Source of the DNA: UBA8958 sp964571695
Lineage (GTDB): Bacteria > Desulfobacterota > Syntrophia > Syntrophales > UBA8958
Assembly: GCA_964571695.1 (NCBI GenBank)
Contig: CAZNDG010000005.1
Location: forward strand, 1 to 64,000
Length of the DNA stretch: 64,000 nt
Direction: 5' to 3'
Both the position numbers and the translations under genes were made by a program. The notes under the pieces were generated by a model that did no database searches, was not told the DNA's origin, and saw only the letters and a program-made list of their open reading frames with translations. Shown here piece after piece: positions 44,045-51,254 of the stretch (positions within the stretch are counted from its first letter, which is position 1; every line of letters starts with the position of its first letter).

Positions 44045-46378
44045 TCAATCCAGCGGCGTGTTTTCCCGCAGCTCCCAGATTCCGCAGGGGCAGGCGGCGA
44101 CGCAGAAGCCGCAACCGATGCATTTCTCTCCGTCCACGACATATTCATAGGCCTCCTGGCCCAGGGGGCGCCGGGAAATGGCCTGCTGGGGGCAGAGGGT
44201 TTCGCAGAGGCCGCAGTCCCGGCAGGACCCGCAGGAGGCGCACTGGGAGGAACAGGTTTCTATGGAGCCCGCCGGATCGACCCGGGGATCATAATACTCC
44301 AGATGAACCCGCGCCGGTGCCATGGCCGGCAGGTTGTCGTAGGCGTCCCGGCGGCCCCGCAAGAGGTCGTCGATGGCCCGGGCCACAATCCGTCCCGCCC
44401 CGATGGCCTCCGTCAGCAGCCCCGGCCGCACGGCGTCGCCGATGGCGAAGACCTGTGGATCGCTGGTCTGGTAACGGTCGTCGGTGGTGACGTAACCCCG
44501 GTTGCGGATGATCTCTTCCGGCAGGAAGGCCAGATCGGGGGTGTCGCCCACGGCCATGATCACCTTATCGGCGGGGAGCAGGACGCCATCGGCAAGCTCC
44601 ACGCCCTGTTCCGTGACGGCCTTCGTGGCGCGGGGCCAGAGGAACTTCGCCCCGGCGGCCTCGGCGTGCTTCCGTTCCGTCCCGAAGGATGCCGGTTCCT
44701 GGATGTCGATGAGGGTGATGTCCTCGGCGCCCAGGCGGGCGGCCTCCGCGGCGGCGTCACAGCCCACGTTGCCCGCGCCGATGATGACCACCCGCCGGCC
44801 GGCCTGGGCCTTTCCGGCCTTGCTGGCCTGGAGGAAATCCATGGCGCTCACGGCCCGCTCCTGCCCCGGCACGGGGATCAGGCGCGGTTTCTGCGCCCCC
44901 ACCGCTATGATCACGGCGTCGTGCTTCCCTTTGAGCTTCAGGAACTCCTTTTTCGTCAGGGGTCTTTTCACGGCCACCTGTTCAATATGATCCGCCACGC
45001 GCCGCAGTTCGTATTCCACCACCTGGTCGGGGATGCGGCTCCTGGGGATGGCGGCGGTGATCTTGCCCCCCAGCCGTTCCCGGTACTCGTAAACCACCGG
45101 CGCATGACCCTGCATCCATAACTGCCAGGCGGCGGACAGGCCCGCCGGACCGCCGCCGATGACCGCCACGGTCTTTCCGGAGGCCGGGGCGGGTGCGGGC
45201 GGCCTCGCCTCCAGCGAGGCCCGGCCCAGGGCCGCCACATCCAGGGGGGGCAGTTGGGCGTTCTGGCGGGTGCAGCCCTGCATGCAGAGATTGGGGCAGA
45301 GATAGCCGCAGACCGTGGCGGGGAAGGGGGTGTAGCGTAGGGCCAGGTCCACGGCCGCCTCTGTTTTTCCTTGCCGGATCAGGCTCCAGTGCTTCTGGAC
45401 GGGGATGCCCGTGGGACAGGAGGCCTGGCAGGGGGGGAGATGTCTTTCGTTTTCCCAGAACGGCACGAAGCGGCGCAACTCACCGGTGGGAACCACCGCG
45501 ACGGCGGTCCGGGGAAGGTCCGTCAAATCGCCGATGAGCCCTCCCGCCCCCAGTTCCCGGTCCCAGATTTCCTCACGGAACCGGCCCATGCTCCGGGTGG
45601 TCCGGGCGGCCTTTTCATGGGGCTGGCGGGCCGTGAGGAGCTGCCAGGAGGAGCGCTCGGCGGTGAGGACGGCGTAGAGTTCCGTCCTTCCCGTGGTGGT
45701 TAGGAACGCCGCCATGTTGTCCTTCAGCCATTGCCAGTCCTCGTCGCTCAGCGGGGACAGCTTGGCGTCCTCTTCGCTGTAACCCTGATGGGGGCCCCGG
45801 AAGAAGATCCGGCCGCTCACCATTCCCACGCAGGGACGATAGCCCATGATGTTTTCCTGGCGGGGCGTGTCGTAGCCGCATATCACCGCCACCCCTCCGG
45901 CCATGAATTCGGCGAAGGAATCGCCCACGCTGCCCAGGACCCAGAGTTCCGGGGGGGCGAAGCGGGGGTTGTGCTTGGTCATGGTCATGCCCCGGGCCCC
46001 GATGTCTCCGGCGATATAGATCTTGCCCTGGGCCATGGCATTGGCCACGCCGTTGGTGGCGTTGCCCCGGATGATGATCCGCGCGCCGGCGTTGAGCCAG
46101 CCCACGTCGTCGGAGCAGGGGCCGAAGACGTCGATGGTGGTGTTGGGGAATCCCATGGATCCTACCCTTTGTCCCGCCGAACCAAGGACCCGGATCAGGA
46201 TCTCCTCCTCCCCGGCCTTCCAGATGCGGCCGCCGATGCCGTGCTGGCCGTAGGCATGGATCTCGATGCAGCGGTGCCCCGACCATACCGCCTCCTGGAT
46301 TTCCGCCTCCAGCGTGCGGGTGTCCGCACGGACGCCGTTTTTCATGCCGGGGATGATGATGGAGGGTTTATAAAGCAT
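44045..46378 (-). CDS. gltD: glutamate synthase: GXGXG domain + GltD + ferredoxin fusion
   Basis: A 777-residue fusion. Residues 1-240 form the GltB C-terminal beta-helix domain (GIGGRIWKAGEEEILIRVLG and repeated G-x-x-G turns). Residues 320-690 are GltD-like: N-terminal iron-sulfur cysteines (CQASCPTGIPVQKH, CGYLCPNLCMQGC), FAD motif VAVIGGGPAGLSAA, NAD(P)H motif VVIIGAGNVGCDAA and the FAD tail VFAIGDAVRPG. The last 75 residues are a bacterial-type ferredoxin (CASCGSCRDCGLCETLCP, CIGCGFCVAACPCGIW). It starts 11 bases after the FMN subunit. It would feed electrons from NAD(P)H or ferredoxin to the synthase. Confidence 0.9.
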   Translation of the reverse strand: MLYKPSIIIPGMKNGVRADTRTLEAEIQEAVWSGHRCIEIHAYGQHGIGGRIWKAGEEEILIRVLGSAGQRVGSMGFPNTTIDVFGPCSDDVGWLNAGARIIIRGNATNGVANAMAQGKIYIAGDIGARGMTMTKHNPRFAPPELWVLGSVGDSFAEFMAGGVAVICGYDTPRQENIMGYRPCVGMVSGRIFFRGPHQGYSEEDAKLSPLSDEDWQWLKDNMAAFLTTTGRTELYAVLTAERSSWQLLTARQPHEKAARTTRSMGRFREEIWDRELGAGGLIGDLTDLPRTAVAVVPTGELRRFVPFWENERHLPPCQASCPTGIPVQKHWSLIRQGKTEAAVDLALRYTPFPATVCGYLCPNLCMQGCTRQNAQLPPLDVAALGRASLEARPPAPAPASGKTVAVIGGGPAGLSAAWQLWMQGHAPVVYEYRERLGGKITAAIPRSRIPDQVVEYELRRVADHIEQVAVKRPLTKKEFLKLKGKHDAVIIAVGAQKPRLIPVPGQERAVSAMDFLQASKAGKAQAGRRVVIIGAGNVGCDAAAEAARLGAEDITLIDIQEPASFGTERKHAEAAGAKFLWPRATKAVTEQGVELADGVLLPADKVIMAVGDTPDLAFLPEEIIRNRGYVTTDDRYQTSDPQVFAIGDAVRPGLLTEAIGAGRIVARAIDDLLRGRRDAYDNLPAMAPARVHLEYYDPRVDPAGSIETCSSQCASCGSCRDCGLCETLCPQQAISRRPLGQEAYEYVVDGEKCIGCGFCVAACPCGIWELRENTPLD

Positions 46379-46389
46379 GCCGAACGCTC

Positions 46390-48024
46390 CTATAGTACAT
46401 GGCGGATCTGAAGTCTGACGGCGGCCGCGGCGTCGGCGATGCCCAGGGCGTCGGACATGCCGATGGGCAGGGACGTCGAGCGGCCGAGGGGGGCCATGAT
46501 CTTACGCAGTTCCTGGTCGAAGCTCGAATAGACGTCCACCACCCGCTCCGCGACCTGCTCCGGGTCCAGGCGGCGGTAGAGCCGGGGATCCTGGGAGGTG
46601 ATACCCTTGGGACAAAGGCCGATATTGCAGATATTGCAGCGGTCGGCCTCGGAACCGAGGCAGCCCGCTGCGGCCTGCATGATGTACTTGCCCATCTGCA
46701 CCCCGCTGGCCCCCAGCATGATCAGGGCGGCGGCGTTGGCGGCGAGATTGCCATTCTTGCCGATCCCGCCGCCGGCGAACAGGGGGATCTCGTTCTGCTT
46801 GCCGATCTTGACGAGATTGAGATAGGCGTCCCGGATATTGCTGGCGATGGGATGGCCCATGTGGTTCATGGAGACGCTGTAGGCCGCCCCGGTGCCGCCG
46901 TCCTCGCCGTCGATGGCCAGCCCGGCGGCGTAGGGATTCCGGGTCAGGTTGTTCAGCACCGCAAGCGTCGTGCTGGTGGCCGAGATCTTGGGATAGACCG
47001 GCACCCGGAACCCCCAGGCCATGGCCATGGACTGGATCATCTTGGCCACCGACTCCTCGATGGAGTACTTGGTCTGGTGGGTGGGGGGGCTGGGGAGGCT
47101 GATGCCCCGGGGCACGCCGCGGATGGCGGCGATGAGCTTGTTCACCTTGTACCACATGAGCAGGCCGCCGTCGCCGGGCTTGGCCCCCTGGCCGTATTTG
47201 ATCTCGATTGCGCAGGGGTCCTCTTTCATCTCCGGGAGGGCGTGGATGATCTCATCCCAGCCGAAATAGCCGCTGGCTACCTGGAGGATGACGTACTTCA
47301 GGAAACGGGAGCGCAGGAGCCGGGGCGGGCAGCCACCCTCGCCGGTGCAGATCCGGACGGGCATGCCCCGCTCCTCGTTCAGGTAGGCCACCCCCATCTG
47401 GAGGCCCTCCCACATGTTCGGCGACAGGGCGCCGAAGGACATGCCGCCGATGATCAGGGGGTAGATCTCCCGCACCGGGGGTATCCAGCCCTTTTCACTC
47501 GTGGTTTTGACCAGTTCCTCCGCCGGGAGAATCCTGCCCAGAAGGGTCCGCAGTTCAAAGTCATGGCGTCCCGCGTCCAGGGCCGGGTCGGTGAGCATGG
47601 AGATGCGGATGAATTTGATCTCGTCCAGGACGCTCCGGGGATCGTTGCGCCGGCCGCCCCGGCGGCGGGGCGCCCCGCCCTGATTGACGTGGAAGCGGAG
47701 CTTGTCCACCTCGGCGGTCCGGACGGGCCGGATGGCCCCGTTGGGACAGACCAGGTCGCACATGCCGCAGCCGATGCAGGCATGGGCCGCGTCGGTCCGC
47801 TGGTCGATGCCGTGATAGACGGTAAAGACGTTGCCCGGCTTCTCCGGGAGGCCGACAGCCGCCTGGATGAACCGTTTCCGGTGGACTCCCAGTTCGATGG
47901 ACCGGACGGGGCAGACGGCGGTGCAGCGCCCGCAGAGGGTGCAGGCCTCCCGATCCCAGACGATCCGCCAGGGGAGGTCGCACCGGCTCAGGGTGGAGGG
48001 GGTCATCTTTCCCACTGATTCCAT
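46390..48024 (-). CDS. gltB: glutamate synthase FMN subunit with N-terminal ferredoxin, archaeal type
   Basis: A 544-residue central subunit. Two [4Fe-4S] motifs open it (CTLCGRCTAVCPVRSIEL; CIGCGMCDLVCPNGAI). The FMN/2-oxoglutarate TIM barrel follows with GGMSFGALSPNMWEGLQMG, IKYGQGAKPGDGGLL and GLAIDGEDGGTGAAYSVSMN, then the [3Fe-4S] motif CNICNIGLCPKGITSQDP. In bacteria these parts normally lie within one 1500-residue GltB; separate subunits are the pattern known from archaea and some anaerobes. ATG 48024 follows GCAGGAGGTGG and overlaps the end of the glutaminase gene by 22 bases. Confidence 0.93.
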   Translation of the reverse strand: MESVGKMTPSTLSRCDLPWRIVWDREACTLCGRCTAVCPVRSIELGVHRKRFIQAAVGLPEKPGNVFTVYHGIDQRTDAAHACIGCGMCDLVCPNGAIRPVRTAEVDKLRFHVNQGGAPRRRGGRRNDPRSVLDEIKFIRISMLTDPALDAGRHDFELRTLLGRILPAEELVKTTSEKGWIPPVREIYPLIIGGMSFGALSPNMWEGLQMGVAYLNEERGMPVRICTGEGGCPPRLLRSRFLKYVILQVASGYFGWDEIIHALPEMKEDPCAIEIKYGQGAKPGDGGLLMWYKVNKLIAAIRGVPRGISLPSPPTHQTKYSIEESVAKMIQSMAMAWGFRVPVYPKISATSTTLAVLNNLTRNPYAAGLAIDGEDGGTGAAYSVSMNHMGHPIASNIRDAYLNLVKIGKQNEIPLFAGGGIGKNGNLAANAAALIMLGASGVQMGKYIMQAAAGCLGSEADRCNICNIGLCPKGITSQDPRLYRRLDPEQVAERVVDVYSSFDQELRKIMAPLGRSTSLPIGMSDALGIADAAAAVRLQIRHVL

Positions 48025-49118
48025 CTTACCACCTCCTGCCGGTGCGGGGGCACCATGACGGTGTCGTATTTCATGGGTTGAAAGTCCTCGCTCTTGTTCC
48101 GGGCCGGGATAGCGGCGTCGAGGCCGCACATCTCCGAGGAGAAGGCGAACATGCCGGAAGAGCCGCCGATGATGCCGGGCCGCAGTTTCTTGCTGTCCTG
48201 GACCATGAAGAGGGTCCGGTCTGGCAGGCAGCCGATGACGCAGTTGGGGCCGTCGATGATCAAGGGCCGGCAGGCGTGTTTAACGGCCCGGAGCCGCTCC
48301 CCCTGGGGATGGCGCTGGAGTTCCTCGTCCTTGAGGGGCGTCAGGAGATGCTTGTAAATATCCAGGGACATCCCGAGCTTTTTCTGGGAGAAATGGAGGA
48401 TGTGGGTAAAGACCTCCGAATCGGACTGATAGCCCAGGTAGCCTTCGTACCGGCGCGACGTGAGGTATTCCCGGATCGGGACGAAGGCCGTGTTCTCCCC
48501 GTTGGTCATCGTGGCGAAACCCTGGATGAAGAATGGATGACAGGCGTAGATGTCTATGGAGTAGTTGGTGTTCTGCCGCCCCTGGGCCATGATGATCCGG
48601 GCCTGGAATTCCTCGTTGTCCAGCCCCAGGTATTCCGCCAGGACCATGGGGTCCCCCACCTCCTTGATCATGATCACGTCGGGCCAGAAGCTGAAGATGA
48701 TCATGGACCCGTCCTCCTCGCCCATCCGGCGGAGCTTGAGCCGGGTGAGCATGAGGCGGTGCTCGATCTCCTCCGGGCTCAGGGACAGCCACTCCGGCGG
48801 GTAGTCGTAAACCCGGACCAGATAGTTGTCGCGTTTCGGAGTTCCCGGAGGAGGCGTCTTGGCCGGCCGGATGGAGAGCTTGTATTTTACCATGAAATCC
48901 AGGTCCAGCATGTACCGGTCCAAGGTGCGGATGCCCTCGTTGGAAAAGATGCCGGAGAGGATGGGAGCGCCCTTGAAGCGCTCGAAGCTACCGCCCAGAT
49001 CGGTGAGAAACAGGCCCACCCCCGATCCGTCATGACCTTCCTTCATGACGTTCAGCGCGTTGACGGCCGCCATGGGTGACAGCGGTTCCTTGCTGGTGAT
49101 GGCGAACAGACGGCACAT
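48003..49118 (-). CDS. gltB: glutamate synthase glutaminase subunit (class II GATase)
   Basis: A 371-residue glutaminase equal to the N-terminal domain of GltB. Cys2 of MCRLFAITSKEP is the expected N-terminal nucleophile. The following GHDGSGVGLFLTD and the MTNGENTAFVPIREYLTSRRYE region (glutamine-binding NGE motif) match the archaeal GltB1 type. ATG 49118 is fixed by Cys2 and an AGAAGG site. It is first gene of the block running leftward to purF, 45-50 bases after the predicted sigma-54 transcription start. Confidence 0.92.
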   Translation of the reverse strand: MCRLFAITSKEPLSPMAAVNALNVMKEGHDGSGVGLFLTDLGGSFERFKGAPILSGIFSNEGIRTLDRYMLDLDFMVKYKLSIRPAKTPPPGTPKRDNYLVRVYDYPPEWLSLSPEEIEHRLMLTRLKLRRMGEEDGSMIIFSFWPDVIMIKEVGDPMVLAEYLGLDNEEFQARIIMAQGRQNTNYSIDIYACHPFFIQGFATMTNGENTAFVPIREYLTSRRYEGYLGYQSDSEVFTHILHFSQKKLGMSLDIYKHLLTPLKDEELQRHPQGERLRAVKHACRPLIIDGPNCVIGCLPDRTLFMVQDSKKLRPGIIGGSSGMFAFSSEMCGLDAAIPARNKSEDFQPMKYDTVMVPPHRQEVVRWNQWER

Positions 49119-49149
49119 TAAAAACCTTCTTTCCGGCACTAAAGTTTTC

Positions 49150-49164
49150 TGCCCGTAGCGGGCA
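49150..49164. promoter_or_regulatory. palindrome at the predicted glt transcription start
   Basis: TGCCCGTAGCGGGCA: 6-bp arms around TAG, a perfect dyad. It covers about +1 to +15 relative to the sigma-54 promoter, the position expected of a repressor site, or it could be a leader stem-loop. Which protein binds it is unknown; the NrpR homologue encoded at 55.6 kb is a candidate. Confidence 0.45.
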
Positions 49165-49174
49165 TGATCCATTG

Positions 49175-49190
49175 TGCGAAAAATATGCCA
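49175..49190 (-). promoter_or_regulatory. sigma-54 promoter of the glutamate synthase block
   Basis: On the minus strand TGGCATATTTTTCGCA matches the -24/-12 consensus (TGGCAC-N5-TTGCA) with the required GG and GC dinucleotides exactly 10 bases apart. Transcription would start near 49165 and reach ATG 49118. A sigma-54 activator gene lies directly upstream, which supports the call. Confidence 0.65.
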
Positions 49191-49578
49191 CGATCCGGAA
49201 GGGGGAAGGAGGCGGCGGGGATGTAAGGCCATGTAGGCATGGAAAAATTGAATCGCGGCACGAAAAAGATTCCCCTTCTTCCCGGTGGCGGTACATATTT
49301 GTAACTTTGGACAACCTCTCCGCACATAATTGTTCGGTATCCCCCTCCTCAACTCCCCTTTGAAGGGGGAGGAATAAAATGAGGGTTTTTACGACGTCGT
49401 TATCTTTGCCGGCGGCGTCGTAAAAAAGCTACCGGGGTGTGGAACCGGCGGAAAAAGGCGTCTCCCGCCGATGGCAAGTACCCGTTTTCCCCTCCCGCCA
49501 GGCCCGGACGAAATCCGATTTTCCCGGACGACACGAGATCGAAAGTATAGAAAGATGTGGCCGTAATCCCCCCGCCGC
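49191..49578. other. upstream region of the glt block
   Basis: It holds no gene. It contains repeat copy D (49353-49385) and a perfect 11-bp hairpin TTTTTACGACG (49386-49396) / CGTCGTAAAAA (49416-49426). Because the T-run is on the 5' side, this hairpin is not an intrinsic terminator in either direction. Activator-binding sites for the sigma-54 promoter would be expected here. Confidence 0.45.
49353..49385 (+). repeat. GC-rich hairpin repeat, copy D (diverged)
   Basis: ACTCCCCTTTGAAGGGGGAG followed by GAATAAAATGAGGG, the same order of hairpin and G-rich tail as copies B and C but more diverged in the tail. Confidence 0.6.
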
Positions 49579-51117
49579 TCAGGTCTCGGAAGAGTGGTTG
49601 TTCTTCCCGGTTCGGTACTTCCAGGGATCGATGCCCAACTTCTGGATTTTATACTGGATGATTCTCTTGGTGACGCCGAGGTTACGGGCGGCCTGACTCT
49701 GGTTGCCGTGGGCCTCCTTGAGTGCCTCGACGATCATGGCCCGCTCCTGGCTCTCGATGACGACGCTGAATCTCCCCCCATCCCTTTCTCCCTCATCCCG
49801 GTTCCTGGTCTGGAGAGAAGGAGGAAGATGAACGATTTCAATGGTATCCCCTTCAGTTAGAAGCACCGCCCGCTCGATGCAGTTTTCCAGTTCCCGGACG
49901 TTTCCGGGCCAGTTGTGGGCCAGAAAGGCCTCAATGACCGGCGTGGCGATCCTCTTTACCGGTTTGTTCATCTCTTTCGCGTACTTGATGACGAAATGGT
50001 CGGCCAGGAGGATGATGTCGTTGCCCCGGTCCCGGAGGGGGGGGATGTAGATGGGGAAAACACTCAGTCGATAGTAGAGGTCCGTCCGGAAGGAGCCGGC
50101 GGCGGCGCATTCCTCCAGGCGCCGGTTGGTGGCGGCGATGATCCGGGCGTTGGTGGTCACGAGCCGGGGGGAACCCAGGGGCTGAAACCGCTTTTCCTGC
50201 AGGACCCTGAGGAGCTTGGCCTGGGCGGCGGCGGACAGTTCGGCCACTTCGTCCAGGAAAATCGAGCCGTTGTTGGCCTCCTCGAAGCGGCCATGATGCT
50301 GTCGCATCGCCCCGGTGAAGGCCCCCTTTTCATGGCCGAACAGCTCGCTTTCGATCAGGGTGTCCGGAATGGCCGCGCAGTTGACCTGGACAAGGGGACC
50401 GTTGCTCCGGCCGCTGTTCACGTGGATGGCCTTGGCGATCAGTTCTTTGCCGGTGCCGGTCTCGCCGAGGATGAGGACGGTCGTGCCGGAGTCGGCTACG
50501 TGGCGTATCAGGCCGAACACCTCCTGCATCCCTTTGGAATGACCGATGATGTCCAGGGAGGGCGGCCGCTGCGAGTTGACCAGGCGCCGCAGCCGCCGGT
50601 TTTCCTCCTCCAGTCCCAGGATGTGCACCGCCTTGGCGATCAGTTCCGCCACCGAGGAGAGGATGGCCATTTCCCGGTCCAGGTCCGTCACCTCCTGGGT
50701 CCCCTTGTCCGCCGAGAGGATGCCGACCACCCGGGAATCGTACATGATGGGGACGCAGAGAAAGGACAGCGCGTTGCGGTCCAGATGCCGCCGCGCTCCG
50801 GTCCGGTCCAGGAAGAGGCGCTCCTTCCCCAGGTTCGGAACCGCCAGCGGCAGGCCCGTCTGGGCCACTTTCCCCGTGATGCCCTCCCCGATCCGGTAGG
50901 TGATCTCCAGGCCGTCCAGCTTGATCCCGTAGGCCACTTCCAGCCAGGCCTCGCCGGTGTCTCGGTCCAAAAGCGAGATCATCCCCCGCTTCATCCCCAG
51001 CCGGCTGCTCAACTCCCCCAGTACCTGTTCGAGCTGGTCCCTTAGTTCCCAGGGCTGGGCCAGGGTCTTGGCGATGGCGTGGAGGGCCGCCAGTTCTTCG
51101 TAGGAGTGAGTGGTCAT
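49579..51117 (-). CDS. NifA-like sigma-54-dependent transcriptional activator
   Basis: A 512-residue activator with the NifA layout: an N-terminal GAF domain (about 18-165), a linker, an AAA+ sigma-54 interaction domain with Walker A GETGTGKE, the sigma-54 contact loop ESELFGHEKGAFTGA and Walker B GSIFLDEVAEL, then a Fis-type helix-turn-helix (NQSQAARNLGVTKRIIQYKI). No receiver domain is present, so control is probably by ligand binding or partner protein at GAF. An in-frame ATG at 51153 would add 12 residues; neither start has a strong ribosome site. The same-strand glt block downstream with its sigma-54 promoter is the obvious target. No nif genes are in the window. Confidence 0.88.
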   Translation of the reverse strand: MTTHSYEELAALHAIAKTLAQPWELRDQLEQVLGELSSRLGMKRGMISLLDRDTGEAWLEVAYGIKLDGLEITYRIGEGITGKVAQTGLPLAVPNLGKERLFLDRTGARRHLDRNALSFLCVPIMYDSRVVGILSADKGTQEVTDLDREMAILSSVAELIAKAVHILGLEEENRRLRRLVNSQRPPSLDIIGHSKGMQEVFGLIRHVADSGTTVLILGETGTGKELIAKAIHVNSGRSNGPLVQVNCAAIPDTLIESELFGHEKGAFTGAMRQHHGRFEEANNGSIFLDEVAELSAAAQAKLLRVLQEKRFQPLGSPRLVTTNARIIAATNRRLEECAAAGSFRTDLYYRLSVFPIYIPPLRDRGNDIILLADHFVIKYAKEMNKPVKRIATPVIEAFLAHNWPGNVRELENCIERAVLLTEGDTIEIVHLPPSLQTRNRDEGERDGGRFSVVIESQERAMIVEALKEAHGNQSQAARNLGVTKRIIQYKIQKLGIDPWKYRTGKNNHSSET

Positions 51118-51202
51118 TTCGTACAAAAATGGACAACGATAAAAATTATTCATCTCTTATACAATTTAGTTAAAAATAGCAATGGGCGGCCTCGATCTTT
51201 TC

Positions 51203-51233
51203 TGGTATGGATTTTGAAACAAATATCGTACCA
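51203..51233. promoter_or_regulatory. 31-bp dyad with sigma-54-like -24/-12 in divergent gap
   Basis: TGGTA (51203-51207) and TACCA (51229-51233) are the ends of a dyad centred on 51218 with 10 of 15 base pairs, including TTTG/CAAA near the centre. On the plus strand TGGTATGGATTTTGAA (51203-51218) also resembles a sigma-54 promoter with correct spacing, but the -12 GC is GA. It lies between the NifA-like gene and the PEP-synthase-like gene, 22 bases before the ATG of the latter. Confidence 0.4.
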
Positions 51234-51254
51234 AATTCTTTCGGGAGGTCGCCC

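Noticed and set aside
49299..49314. TTGT-N8-ACAA dyad as a NifA upstream activating sequence
   Set aside because: The NifA site is TGT-N10-ACA. Here the spacing is 8, so it is not that motif; it may still be a site for the NifA-like protein but cannot be claimed.
49386..49426. Perfect hairpin read as an intrinsic terminator
   Set aside because: The T-run lies on the 5' side and the A-run on the 3' side of the stem, the reverse of what a rho-independent terminator needs on either strand.
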